Part shown: in pieces, positions 51,101 through 63,900 of the stretch
Numbering within the stretch: position 1 is the first letter of the stretch
Layout: every line of letters starts with the position of its first letter
From: Prunus persica
Lineage: Eukaryota; Streptophyta; Magnoliopsida; Rosales; Rosaceae
NCBI RefSeq assembly: GCF_000346465.2
Contig: NC_034011.1
Span: 2,999,508 to 3,063,507 of the forward strand
DNA: 64,000 bases
Direction: 5' to 3'
Program-made: the position numbers and the translations under genes
The notes under the pieces: generated by a model
Databases searched by the model: none
Seen by the model: the letters and a program-made list of their open reading frames with translations, nothing else
What the model was told of the DNA's origin: nothing

Positions 51101-51540
51101 CGGGAACTCCTACATTTCAGAACATTTGTGTTATCTAAACCTAATGGGCTAATCGGTGAATGTCAGTGTGATTGAAGAAATTAAATGAAGTAAAACTATT
51201 TTACGATAAGTAAATCCACATAACCCTAGATACTTTCTATCTAAAGAAGATGATCCAACTATTTCGATAGCACTTAGTAATGGAAATTTATTGTCTTTGC
51301 AATGCTATATGATTTTTGATTTGGAGATTCTTTATGTAGGTTAATTTTTGACAAGGGAAATGCATTACATGTCTAATACATATCAATTTTATTAGCAATA
51401 GCTTTCAGTTTTATTTCCTTTGACTCACCATAATGGGTTAAGAGGATCCTCAAGAATGCTTACATTACATGTTTGGAGTTTTGTTAGTCTGTTTGAATTG
51501 TTAATGGTTCTTGGAGTTCGAAAATTCCTACATTTGTTTG
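48190..51540 (+). repeat. Degenerate tandem array filling RPS3 intron 3
   Basis: A module AATGGGTTAAGAGGATCCTC followed by TGTTTGAACTGTTAATAGTT and GGAGTTCGGGAACTCCTACA recurs with starts near 48495, 48910, 50402, 51015 and 51430. The GGAGTTCGGGAACTCC palindrome also occurs alone near 49210 and 50700. Other recurring blocks are GTCTCCAGCATCTCATTATA with CA-rich tails (48250, 48752, 50250, 50878) and an AGTGGCCCACAACTAGCAAC block (49031, 50520). There is no open frame of note. Confidence 0.85.
49383..50246. mobile_element. ~860-base insertion inside the intron array, LTR-like
   Basis: One array unit reads GGGATGATAGG, then this segment, then TTTGCGGTCTCCAGC. An intact neighbour near 48733 has those parts joined, so the segment is an insertion. 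It begins TGATAAGCC. It ends with GGAACGATACTCTACTTACTACTATATTA, like the region after the LTR of Athila/Tat-type gypsy elements. No clear target duplication or second LTR is seen. Confidence 0.5.
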
Positions 51541-52165
51541 AACAACTCCTTTATTGTGTAACCATTATGCTTTAGTATTACATTGGGCTTGGTTTGTCGA
51601 CTTTTATTAATCATCCCTTTTATCTTCTTTTGTTAGGGCATGCTATGGTGTTCTTAGATTTGTCATGGAGAGTGTAGCAAAGGAATGTGAGGTACGAACA
51701 AAAGCTGTTCTTTTCACTTGACCTTATTGGTTCGCGCCAACATAGTAAAATGAATTTCTACTTTACAACATGCAGGTCATTGTCAGTGGCAAACTCAGGG
51801 CTCAGCCGCTGGTCATACATGATATCCTCTGGTCAGCCTGTTAATGAATACATTGACTCTGCTGTGCGCCATGTGCTTCTTAGACAAGTTAGCTCAATCA
51901 TTCTGCCACTGGTTGAGATTATTTTTGTAGGCAGTGTGCCTGAGTGTTGTACTCATCTGTGATCTTCATTTCTTAAACCTTTATGATTTTTCAGGGTGTT
52001 CTTGAGATGAAGGTCAAAATCATGCTCGATTGGGATCCCAAGGGTAAGCAAGGCCCCACAACGCCCCTACCGGATCTGGTCACCATCCACCAACCCAAAG
52101 AGGAAGAGGACTACATCAGGCCCTCAGTTGTGGCAGCAGCTGAAATAATAGTCCTTGCTGCTTAG

Positions 52166-54408
52166 AATTCTTCGTTCATGCAATTGGAGCATTAGGTTTG
52201 GCATTGTTAGGGCAAGGGTCCAAAATATTATCAGATACCCCTTCGACTTAGTACCCCTATTAGAATATGGAATTTTGTCTTTATGTGTTTTTATCTGTTT
52301 TAAGTGGATAGGATTTTCATTTTCACAAAAAGAAATTGAAAGTCAAAAGGAATGTTTTTGCATTTTGTTCCTCATGCTATCCCATTGATATGAACTTGTC
52401 CACCGAAATTGGGGTTTTGGAATCTTCATCTTATGAGACTCAACTAAAGTAGGGCAAAATGCTTTGGATTCTAAACATATCATTTCCCATTCTTGTAGAA
52501 TTTTATGGTGAGGTGCCCTATCTCTTAATTGTTGGATCAAATCGATTAGTTTGATTCAATGATTAAGAAAAGAGCCTTACATAATGCCCTCAATGACTCT
52601 TGCTATTGAATGACATTTGGGCTGCTTCTTCTCTCTGTGGCCTTTTTGCTTCCTTTTGGGTTTCTGTTGTTGCACCTTTCAGGCCCGAAGAAAGGGCGTG
52701 GCCTTCTTCAAATTTTAACAAACAGAAGTTTAAGTTGAATAACTTTGACCAAGGTTTTGTCTAATGATCTATTTATAGGAATATGTTCGAATATAATACC
52801 GGTTGACAAAGGTCCTTTGTCAAATAATAAGATAAGTGATGGATAAAATTGTAATTTTATTATTTTTGACGAGGCAATAATTCCAATTGATTCCCTTTTA
52901 TAAACGATCACAAGGTTCAAGTAGGGGTGGTGGGTCGTTGACCTTAATCTGACTTATTTAATTTTATTCCCCTTTATGAATATTTCTATAGAAACTTGAA
53001 ATCTTTAAAAAAAAAAAAAAAAAAAAACTCACTTGTATATTGTTTATAGAATAATAATAATTCACTTACACAAGCTCCTAATGATTTCCTTAAAAAAAAA
53101 AAAAGTGCTACAATTACACAACCTATCATATAATACATATTGATAAAATACAAAATTGGATATTTTTTTCTTCATATAATACTAGTTAAACATGTTTATC
53201 ATGTTAAAAACGGGTTATTAAGTGTGACACTAATCATATACATCTATTATTATGTTTAGTGGGTCATGTAATATTCGTATTCATATGGTCAACTAAACTC
53301 ACTAATTTTGTGTTACTTTAGAGTTGTGTTGTTGTATTGGTTCAAAAATTTCCAGTGCTAGTTAGTTCACTTAAAAAAGAATAAAAAAACAGAAAAAGAA
53401 AAATCCAGCAGCTACAAAATAATGAAAAAAAGGGAAAGAGTCGTGTTGTTGTACTTGTATTGGGTCAAGAATTGCTTGTTCATTTAAAAAAGAACAAAAA
53501 GAACAAAAAGAAAAACTTCAGCTGCTAAAAAGAAAAGAAAAGAAAAGAAAATAGGAAAAATAGAAAAAGAGAAGGCGAAGCTAACCGGACCCCAAGTCTC
53601 ATTTGTGAACCGTATTGGAAGGAGAGTTTGGAGTCCGGAACTGTATGATAGTAAGCACAGCGTACTAAAAAAGCGAGCCAAAAACACAGAGGCGCACACA
53701 CACGGGTGCAAGCAAGCAAGCAAACCAATCCGATTGTTTTCCCCTTCGTTTAATTTTTTTGTTTTTACAATTTTCAAGCTTCTCTCACAAGCTTTCTTCA
53801 GAAAACGACTCGTCTTCCCAACTCAGTCTCCGGCGTTTCGAATCGGTCGCTTTTCTTTGAATTTTCCACTTGCAAGCACTGAATCAACTCGCTCGCCACT
53901 CGCACACTCCTATGGTGAGCCCCATCTTACTTAATTTCATATTCAATTTGGCTTCCAATGTGAAAATTTTCACCAATTTCTAGTCTTTTGGTACTTTTTG
54001 TATACGAATTCTAGCTTTCAGTGTAGTTTCGTTTCGTTTACTTTGCAATTTAGCCTGAAATGGTACTTATCCCTTAAAAGAAATGTACTTTTATGTAACT
54101 AGGCTTGGAAATTTGCAGTGTTTGTAGCAATATAGTTTGGCATATAAATTTTCTTCCTTTTGCGGTTTGCTTTGGGAAATTTTAAGTTTTGAAGGGTAGC
54201 TCTGAATATTTGATTTGGAAATAATTTTGCATGTGTTTTTATTTCTAGTAGATGGGTTTAGGCGCATTTATATTTTTTGGTGGATAAAGTTTTATTTTAT
54301 TTTATTTTGGAAACTATAAAAGTTAACTTTATTTATTTACTTTGTTTTGTTTTGTATTTCTTTTGGGGTTTCAGTTTGTGTATTTGAGTTGCATGTGGTG
54401 GATTTTCC
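52166..54408. other. Intergenic and TRFL leader
   Basis: This spans the RPS3 pseudogene tail, poly-A runs near 53008-53030 and 53092-53104, and a ~115-base tandem duplication (about 53327-53442 and 53443-53545, sharing GTGTTGTTGTA..., CAGC.GCTA and A/G-rich blocks). The GC-richer stretch from about 53580 to 53915 is the likely 5' UTR exon of the TRFL gene (donor near 53914), with an intron up to the acceptor at 54371-54374. No other gene is seen. Confidence 0.5.
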
Positions 54409-54431
54409 ATGGAAACAGTGGTTGGTGTTGA
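54393..54431 (+). promoter_or_regulatory. Short upstream ORF overlapping the TRFL start
   Basis: An ATG 16 bases upstream of the main start opens a 12-codon frame (MWWIFHGNSGWC) that ends inside the coding region in another frame. If the leader is spliced as proposed, ribosomes meet this ATG first, which would lower main-frame translation. The ATG contexts are GCATGT (weak) against CCATGG (good). Confidence 0.5.
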
Positions 54432-57400
54432 GGGGAGTGATGAAGGGAAGTGTGAGGAAAGTGGGGTTGAGAAAAGTAGCTCTTCTTTGTCTTCACCGAA
54501 GCAGATTGCCGATCCTGTTGTATACAAGCTCGTTCGGGTATGTTTTCATTTAAACTAAAAGTTTAACTATTCTGTTGGTGGTAGTAGTTTTTGCGCATAA
54601 AATTGAAAGGTGAGCTGTTTCTTTTTGTTCTTTCTTGGAGGTATAAGTCTGGTGCTGCTCAAGATGCAGTAACTGTAGTTCATTTGTTATGAGTGATTCA
54701 ACTTTTCAATTTGGGGAAACACGATTAGCTTAGTAATAAACACGATTAGCTTAGTAATGTGTGTTAATTGTAACTTTAGAGTCGACAAAAAGGACTGTCT
54801 ACCAAGTGTTTTTAACGGTTATTTCATTCATAAATTAAAGTTAGAAGCCAGTTAAGCCATCAATCAATTAATCCAATCAGTTAGTGCTGTTGGAATCTGA
54901 GCCGGGAGAATCAGATTTAAGAAAATCATAATAGAAACATACTGAATCTAGAACATTGCATTTCTTCTCAGAAGCCTTTTTTTGGGGATTTAGATTATGC
55001 CCCCTTGGGCGTTGAGGTATCTGTGAGTCTTTAACTGTAAACTTCAGGTTTATACTTCAATTAAATGATAACATTTCTTGTTTGGCGAGGTGAGGCTCTC
55101 TATAATGTGTTTAAGGGGAAAAAAGGTTAATATCACATTGCACTTACAAGTATGGACATCGTTAGATCAATGTTGATATTGTCTTTGCCATTTGTTATGT
55201 TATCCTTCAATGATGATTTATCTAATGCCAGGTTGAAGGTGATGGGAGATTAGTGCCAGCAACAGATGATGAAGTAATGGAGGTTGAGGAATTTCTTGTG
55301 GATGAGAAGATTGAATTACCTGTTGTTACAGACGCTGGAAATGTTGAGTGCATTTCCAATGAAGAGTCTTCCTCTGGGAAGTCTCATAAAGAAAGCTCAG
55401 AAGGTCTATTTGAGTTATTGTTGTAACTAATTATTTCACTTCCATGTTTATCATTATGGTCATTTTGAGTATAACTTTAAGAGCATGCAATGGGAATTTG
55501 GAAACTTCAGCTAGCATTTATGTTTCTAATTGAGCAGAGGACATTCTAGGTCTGATTTTTAGATTGAGTCATTAGATTGAGTCATAGATGGTATCCCAAA
55601 TCTGTATTGGATTTATATTGAGAAATCTTATTCCAATTTGTTTTTTCCTTAATGGGTTTGTGGGTTGATTTGCATTCATGGCTAAAGTGACCAATTTATT
55701 TGGTACTTTTTAGTTATATTCATTTTCTGTTTTGTATACCTTTTATTTCCCTTACTTTAGTGAAGTGTTGATTTGATGATATATGGCTTTTTTGAGAAAC
55801 TAGATGCCGTGGAACTTGGTTTATTAAATCATTTGAACACATTCTGTTTTATATTTTATGGTGTTGGTTCTGTCATAGTTTTCATGTTGAGGTTTGCTGC
55901 CCAACCTATGTGGTTGGGGGTCCCTACTAACCCGAGGGTAGGGGGCGTGTTCTGTCATAGTTTTCATGTCTGATTGAGAATCGCATTTCCAGGTCTGTCA
56001 CATTCAGAGAACACAGAACCTGATGCAAAATTAAGTGCACGGCTTGAGGTATTGACTTGCTTTCTTTCGATATAATTTTTTCTTCTGTTCTAGAATCAGA
56101 TGGATAAAAAAAACATTTAGAGTTGCACGTTATAGCATATTTCGTTTGTACAATCTGGTGTTTACATCGATTAACAAATTTATTCAAGTGCTTGGACATG
56201 TTACGTCTGCCCTTGTACAACAGCTGTATTTTCTAAATGCTGTACATTTTAATCTTCTAGAAAAGAATTTCTTGATCTTGGGATTTATTTTTCTGTATTA
56301 TGTACTATGGCATATTTCTTCTTCAACTAGTTTGATTGTTCACTTCTTTTAACTTATTGATAGTTTATTTTGATTTGTTATTTTCTTGTGTATGTGCATA
56401 TGCATAATTTAAGCATATCTAGTTATTAATCGTCTTGGATCCTTCTCGACCGCTAAAATCTCTTGTAGTACATCGAGGAGATGTTGCAAAAGGTCAAACA
56501 GGAAGAGAAGCTCCGCTTAGCATGTGGATCTCCTGATCATTCTTCTGCTTTTATGAATGTAGACAGCCAGTGTACTGATCAGCATGATAAATTGCCTGCT
56601 ATTGATAAGAAGCTGCAATCTGAAATTCCTTTGCAGGAAATTGTTCCTTCTTCAGACCTGAGTTTAGATGACAGCCATATTAATGAATCTGCGAGAATTG
56701 GGGAGTGCTCAAAACCTCCAGATGGACCAATCGAAAGTGGATCACCAGCTTCTGTCATCTGCAATAGTTCGAAGCCTGATTTTTATACATTAAAGGGGGA
56801 GATATGCTTGGACAACCTATCAATTAGGGAACTTCATGGATTGTTTCGAGCAACTTTTGGGCGAGAAACTACTGTTAAGGACAAGTTGTGGCTTAAGAGG
56901 AGGATCGCAATGGGGTTGACTAATTCTTGTGATGTTTCAACCACAACTTTCACTATTATAGATAACAAATTGGTGAACAAGGGTACAGATAATAGCTTTC
57001 AGAATGCAGATGGTATGCTCACTGAAGGGTCTGATGGTGAAGCAAAGAATCTTGGGTATGAAACTTCACCAACTAGCCACAGTAGCCAGATGGAAAATCA
57101 TCAAATTGTGTTGGGCAAGAGATTGGGAAACCTTAGTGTAGAACTTGATTGTGGAAGTGATGATCTTCAAATGGAACATAGAGGTGCCAAAAGAGTTAGA
57201 AAGCCCACTAAGAGATATATTGAAGAACTTTCTGAAGTTGAATCAAGAGATTATACCCCAAAAGTGATTAGTTCAGCAAAAAATACAGGACAAGGACAAA
57301 CATCTCCAAAATATTGTATACGACCTCCTGGAAATGCCCCTTTAAATGAGAGAACTATTGTCACCAGGTTGGACTCTCTCGGTGGATCTGGTGTTCAGGT

Positions 57401-59482
57401 TCCTTTTGTTTCTCGAGTTCGAAGAAGCCGTCCAAGAAAAAATATTATGGCTCTTATGGTAGGTAAAACCATTTTGTAATGGGGCAATGAGTCATGTTAT
57501 TCTTTATGTTTGGCTTTTTTTTTCCCTCAAGCATGGGAGTTTCTTATTTAAAAGATCTATGTTTTCATTTTTCCCTTTTCTTCCAGCCGGAAGCAAAACC
57601 AGTAGTTTCATGATTCATCTGTTAAATTTAATCAAGAATATATTATAGCACTACAGAACTTCTGAATGACACAATAACTGAAGTGAATTTGGATTTGGAT
57701 TGGTAGAAATTCGATTCAAGTGGAATGGGTGTGGCAGCTAAACTGGTACAAGAGGCCCTTAGTGTGCATAGTTCTCCACCAGAGAGTGAGCATGCAGATA
57801 AAGACTCGAAAGTGAGATCTGCTTCTGAACAGATTCAACCACAGGTAAGATAAATTTTGCTCAATTGGATTCAATTTTTCATACTTGGCAATTGACATTG
57901 GGTTATGGGCATATTTGGCTGAATTTAGTAATGTGACATAATGCCTATGTAGCTGATGATAGTCTCTGCCTTGTTTCTTTGTAATTTTTCTCCTTAAATT
58001 AGTTGTAGACTGGTATTTTGTCTTCTTAAGGACTAAAGTTTATGATGAAAACAGTGTTTATTTCGGTTGTTTTGCTTCTCTGCATTTATATTTGTTAGAT
58101 TAATAGGCTAGACTGCAGTTAACCATCTCTTGTGTTTAAGAAGGCAAAATATGGCATTAATGTTCAGTTTAAGTATCCATGGATGGTTATACAAACCAAT
58201 TCAGTCATGCAAAATGCCTTAAGATTAGTCTTCCATGAGTAAGGAATCACCTTATTTTTCTATATGTTTGGATCAGTTAAGACATTTTTTGGCGGGGGAT
58301 TTGAACTTGGGTCCTCTTTAGACGAGAGATGTGGCTATCAAAAGGCTGTGCCCTGGCTATCAATACTAGAGAACCATTGAGCATAAATGACTGCTTTGTT
58401 GATACCATGGTTTGCGTTTGTTCTCAGTGCTATATGTCATATCTGTAAATTGATTGGATACTAATTTTTTTGTCATGGTAATTTATTTCCTATTTAGTTT
58501 GCTGCTGAACCAGAGAAAGACAAGCGTCGCTCGGTAATGAGCACAATTGAACTGGGGAAGAACTTGGGCTTGAAACAGACAGATTCATCCGAGGACAATT
58601 CAGATGATGGTATTGCAACAGTTCCCACAGCAAAAGGTGGAATGAGAAGGAAACACCATCGAGCTTGGACTCTTGTTGAGGTTATAAAATTAGTTGAGGG
58701 TGTCTCTAAGTGTGGCACTGGGAGGTGGTCTGAAATCAAAAGGCTTTCTTTTGCATCATATTCTTATCGCACTTCTGTTGATCTCAAGGTATATTTTGCT
58801 TCACATTTTGTACTGTCAAAATACCACGTTCATGTAGCATCCAAATATGCTGAAAAAAAAAAGGTACTGCAATGCTTTAGACTGAGAAAACACATTGTTT
58901 TGTAGGACAAATGGAGGAACCTGTTGAAAGCTAGCTTTGCCCAAACACCTCCTGATGATGGAGTGAGTATAAATGACATTTCCCTTCCCTCTCTCTTATG
59001 ATTTAGTGAGATGGGAAGTGTTCAACTTTTTGTGGGTTTGAATGCAAGCTTGCTTTGAACTCTTTTGGTCAGCCTTTCACTACTAATTCTGGATTCAAAT
59101 ATATCTCCCAGAAGTGTCAATATTCTGCAAATAAAATTTCCCAACTTTGATCATATCTTTATAATTTTCTACAATTTTGACTGGCAGTAAATTCTGCCCT
59201 TATATTGAATTTGTCTTTGCCTAGTGCAATTTCTGCTACCCTATATCATTGATGTTTTTTTATATATAATGTCTTGTTAATTTCTGGGTTAACTTGGTTT
59301 CTCTGTTGGCAATTATGCAGATAAACTCTCGGAAACATGCTTCAGTGCCCATCCCAGCAGCAATTTTGTTAAAAGTGAGAGAGCTTGCTGAGATGCACGC
59401 TCAGGTACCGCCAAATCTAGGGCCGGGCAAGCTGCCCAGCGTTAGTCGAAGCGTGCATCAAACGAGATCAGGCTACTTGTAA
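54409..59482 (+). CDS. TRFL: TRF-like MYB/homeodomain-like protein (TRFL3/TRFL6 type)
   Basis: Eight coding exons (54409-54537, 55232-55403, 55993-56048, 56469-57458, 57707-57844, 58498-58788, 58906-58962, 59321-59482) join in frame to 664 residues. The C-terminal single MYB-like domain at about 550-605 starts RKHHRAWTLVEVIKLVEGVS and carries the telobox-type VDLKDKWRNLLKAS helix, which in TRF-like proteins contacts telomeric (TTTAGGG)n DNA. Members lacking the plant-specific extension bind telomeric DNA poorly in vitro, so a telomere role is not assured. The middle holds a conserved ELHGLFRATFGRET segment and basic patches (RGAKRVRKPTKRY, RVRRSRPRKNIMALM) likely to act as NLSs. The start at 54409 follows a leader intron. 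An upstream ATG at 54393 opens a short overlapping frame. The position beside DRG1 matches the order recalled for Arabidopsis. Confidence 0.9.
55867..55969 (+). repeat. 21-base direct repeats flanking a 61-base insert
   Basis: GTTCTGTCATAGTTTTCATGT occurs at 55867-55887 and 55949-55969. Between them lies a GC-rich 61-base segment (GGTTTGCTGCCCAACC...GGGTAGGGGGC), like a SINE-type insertion with its target duplication. It is in an intron of TRFL. Confidence 0.7.
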
Positions 59483-60544
59483 CATTGTATATAAAAAAAA
59501 TGTTAGTTGTGCGAATCCCAAATAAAGGTACTGACCTGTAACGAGTTTGATCTGCTCACACCATTCACTTGTTAACATAGTTGATGATGTGCTGCAGATG
59601 GATATTGCGGGATGTAGGCTTTAACAAGTGTTTCATACATTTTCTCTTGACTCTGACATTTTCTTCTCAACTTATCATCATTGTAGGTTTTATGGCCATA
59701 TTAAATTATAATGCAATGAAAGGTCTTAGAATCAAGTCTCAAGATGACCGAAAAAAACATGACCCTTGTGCTGATTGCGATTCCGTTGCAACACTTTTTC
59801 TTTTCTGAATGTTTTGGATTTTCTAAGATTTAACCTGATGTGAACGTACAGATGGTTATTTTTCATATTTATATTTGATAATAGTCGTGGTTGGTGAAGG
59901 GAAGGGGATGCTCTAGAAATGAAACATAATTTCACTGGAAGCGTCGTGTAACATGGATGTGGGGATGTATAATGAAATATTACAGAGGCCTTGTTGTAAT
60001 TAGATGTGCTCTTTTGTTTTTCGGCTTAGGGGTTGAATTCTGTACATTTGATATTTGTAAATTTGTCACAATTTTAACCCAACAAGAAGGGCATTTTAGT
60101 AATCAAACTAGAGTTGATTTATAAGAATTTACTAAACAATTTAAAGCATCAATATCATTTCTTCACTTATTCCAATTTGATTTCAGATAGTTTAGTAAAC
60201 AATTGCAATGGGAATTCGGATTGTGGCTACTTCTCATCAATTCAATTCCTCTTAATTGGATTAGACTCTTCAATCCAACTCCTCATCAATTCAATTCCTC
60301 TTAATCGAATTAGTAAACATGTCGTAGATTAGATTAATTTAGAATAATTTATCAGTTGTATTAAATAAAAAAAACTCCTAGTTAACCAAGAAAAAAAAAT
60401 TTGGTATCCAACAAAAGAGGCCCAAGATGCATATCACAAATCCACGATACCTTTCAAAGAAAGAACTGTCGAGCTGTTTGGAAAGTAGGCCCTTAAGTTT
60501 AAGCCCAGACTTCCTCTCTTCTTCTTCTCAGCCCTAACTCTATC

Positions 60545-60583
<39 letters not shown>

Positions 60584-60904
60584 CAGCTCCAGAGACATCG
60601 TCGCCAACTGAGTCACGGTGAGTCATCCACCGAAGCAATTCACCATTCTACTTCATCCAATTCGTAGAATTAGCATTACTTCAATCAAGAATTCAACCTT
60701 CCTTACAATAATTCAACTTTCCCTCTCTCCACTGTAATTCACTCTTCTTTTGGTTTCCGAGGCATCGCAGTTCAATCAACGATTTCTCAGCAACGAAAAA
60801 GAGCTTTCATTATCTTTCAAAATAGTAATTAGCTTCTTTTTCTCTGCAATTTATTTTTCTTCTTGTTGCTTTTTAGTGGTAGCAGCTGAAAAAATCCAGC
60901 AACA
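59483..60904. other. Intergenic between TRFL and DRG1
   Basis: Contains the TRFL 3' UTR, a 24-base direct repeat (CTCATCAATTCAATTCCTCT...) at about 60233 and 60281, and the DRG1 leader. The leader has (CT)n at 60548-60580 and a likely 5' UTR intron from the GTGAGT near 60617 to an AG near 60886. Confidence 0.5.
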
Positions 60905-63900
60905 ATGGGGATCATAGAAAGGATCAAAGAAATTGAGGCCGAAATGGCGCGGACTCAGAAAAACAAAGCCACAGGTTCTTTCCCTGTTTAAAACTTGTAT
61001 TTTTATTTTTGTGGTTGAATCTGTTAAGGTCTTTTAAGAATTTGGTTATATCTTAATTTTTTATTGCAATGCTGAAAAATGCAGAGTATCATCTTGGCCA
61101 GCTCAAGGCAAAGATTGCCAAGCTAAGGACTCAGCTCCTGGAGCCTCCAAAGGTATGCAACTCATCCGTCTGCATACATATACATACATATACATATGAA
61201 TGTAATTTGATGCGAATGTAGAATTTTCCTGTGTTAGTAGTGTTAGGAGTTTTTATGGTCATGAGCTTCTTGTTAGATGCTTACGTTAATTCAATTGGTG
61301 TAAAGCAACTTCTTCATTTGTTTAAGGTTTACTTCTTCCATTTTTATGATCTATAACCGCAATTCAGGGGTCTAGTGGAGGTGGAGATGGTTTTGAAGTT
61401 ACAAAATTTGGCCACGGACGTGTTGCGCTCATTGGGTTTCCAAGGTTTGCCATATTTATATGACTTCAAACTGTATTGTGAAATGTTGTAACTTCAAAAA
61501 CAGTAAGAAATGACCGATCCTTACGACTGTTTCCTGTTGTTTGTAGTGTGGGGAAGTCAACACTTTTGACAATGTTGACGGGCACACACTCCGAAGCTGC
61601 ATCTTATGAGTTCACAACACTTACCTGCATTCCTGGAATTATCCATTACAATGATACAAAAATTCAGCTGCTTGATCTTCCTGGAATTATTGAAGGTGCT
61701 TCTGAAGGCAAAGGTCGTGGGAGGCAGGTGAAATCCTTAAGCTTCTTCTCATGTGATATGATAACATGCCATCATTCTTTTATCTTACCAATAAAATATT
61801 ATAAGAAATTTAGAAAATGATACTTAATAAATGCCTCATTATAGAGAAGAGATAACTTGTAAATTGTCCCTTGGCAAATCAATGTATAAAGCTCAGTATT
61901 TCCAGGTATCATGGAAATGACTAGAATTTGACAAGACTGTCTCTTGCAGGTTATTGCTGTTGCCAAGTCTTCAGATATTGTGTTGATGGTCCTTGATGCC
62001 TCAAAAGTAAGTGCCTATTCTGTAGTAACATGCATTTGTAACTATTTTGCTATTTTAGTAGCTGATAAATAAGTTTACCACTTGTCTGCTTACAGACCTT
62101 CATTATTTTCATTGTTGGCAACCTGTTCGACCTTTTGGTTCCTGACCTGTTGATTTGATACTTTATGTTGGCTTCCCTTATTTTGTGTATGGTTTCTGTC
62201 AATTACTTTAGTCTAACCCTCACATTGTTTTATATATTGTTTTTTTTATAAATATTTCAGAGTGAGGGTCATCGGCAAATATTGACAAAGGAGCTGGAAG
62301 CTGTTGGTTTACGTTTAAACAAGAGACCGCCTCAAGTAAGTTTTATCTTCAAAATATTGACTTTATAATTTCCAGAACTGACTGATTTGGGTCTTAGTTT
62401 CCGGCAATTGTTTAGCTGTTTCCCTATGTTATTTTTTATGTTTGCTTTGCTAGGCTTCTAGGGGCTTTAGCTGAATTATTTATTTTGTTTCCTGTGCAGA
62501 TATACTTCAAAAAGAAAAAGACCGGGGGAATTTCTTTCAACAGCACTCTTACTTTGACTCATGTGGACGAGAAGCTTTGTTATCAAATTCTACACGAATA
62601 CAAAATTCACAATGCTGAGGTACTTTACTTTGGATTAATCAAGATTGTCCTTTGTCACAGCTAATGGTGATTCTTTTATTGGGCACACTAGTGGTACCCA
62701 ATTTTCTTTAAGTCCATGATGTACACTCTTGGATATGGTTGATACTTTCTTTGCCTTAGCCATCCCACGGGAAAGAATGCTCATGTATGATAAATGTTAT
62801 GCAGTTGCTCTTTCGTGAGGATGCCACAGTGGATGATCTTATTGATGTCATTGAGGGAAACCGGAAATACATGAAGTGTGTATATGTTTACAACAAAATA
62901 GATGTTATTGGTATTGACGATGTGGACAAATTAGCCCGCCAACCTAATTCTGTTGTCATTAGCTGCAATCTCAAGGTAAGTTCTACACTTTTTATTTTAA
63001 CTAAATTTGAATGAGATACAGAGGCATGCAACCGTGCTATGAATAAAAAACCTTGAGCAATCTGTTTTGCACAACTTTTGGTCAGAACTCAAAAGGCATT
63101 GTCTACTATGGTTCTTTCCATGAAATATATGTTTTTTTGTTGGATCCTAATGGGCAACACGTGTAAAAATTAATTACCATTTATCAACAAGTTAGCGATG
63201 AAATGAATTTCCCATACGAAATGGTTTCAGGAACATTAACTTTGATTCTTCATGTTGCTCAACAGCTGAACTTTGACAGACTGCTTGCAAAGATGTGGGA
63301 GGAGATGGGACTTGTTAGAGTTTATACAAAGCCACAGGGCCAGCAACCTGATTTCGGTGACCCTGTAGTTCTTTCTGCTGTAAGTTGCAAATCTTTTTTT
63401 TTTTTTTTTTTTTTTTTTCTGTTACTTCCTTATGATCAGTTATTACTCCATTCTTATGAGCCTTTGTTCATTTTCACTTATTCTCTTTGCATGTATGTGT
63501 AGGATAGAGGGGGTTGCTCCGTTGGAGACTTTTGTAACCACATACACAGGAGTTTGATGAAGGAAGTAAAATATGTGCTAGTGTGGGGTACAAGTGCAAG
63601 GCACTACCCACAGCATTGTGGCCTCGGTCATGTTTTGAATGATGAAGACGTGGTTCAGATTGTAAAGAAAAAGGTAAACCTGTCTTTATGTTGTTCATTA
63701 GAAGTAAACCTGTCATTCTGCTGTATCAATATACTTTCACCAGGGTTGTACAATTTCTCTCCTATTTTCTTTTAGATATACCCATTGATTTTCTGAATAG
63801 AGGAAAAGAGTTCTGGGGTCTTCCGATTATTTTAACTCCAGATGCTTGTTAGATTTCAGTGTTTTTTTAATGTTCTCCTTGCAACAAGATGGGGAAAGAA

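Noticed and set aside
53484..53777. Minus-strand Phe/Leu-rich frame upstream of TRFL
   Set aside because: It is a translation of A/G-rich simple sequence; the apparent membrane helices are compositional.
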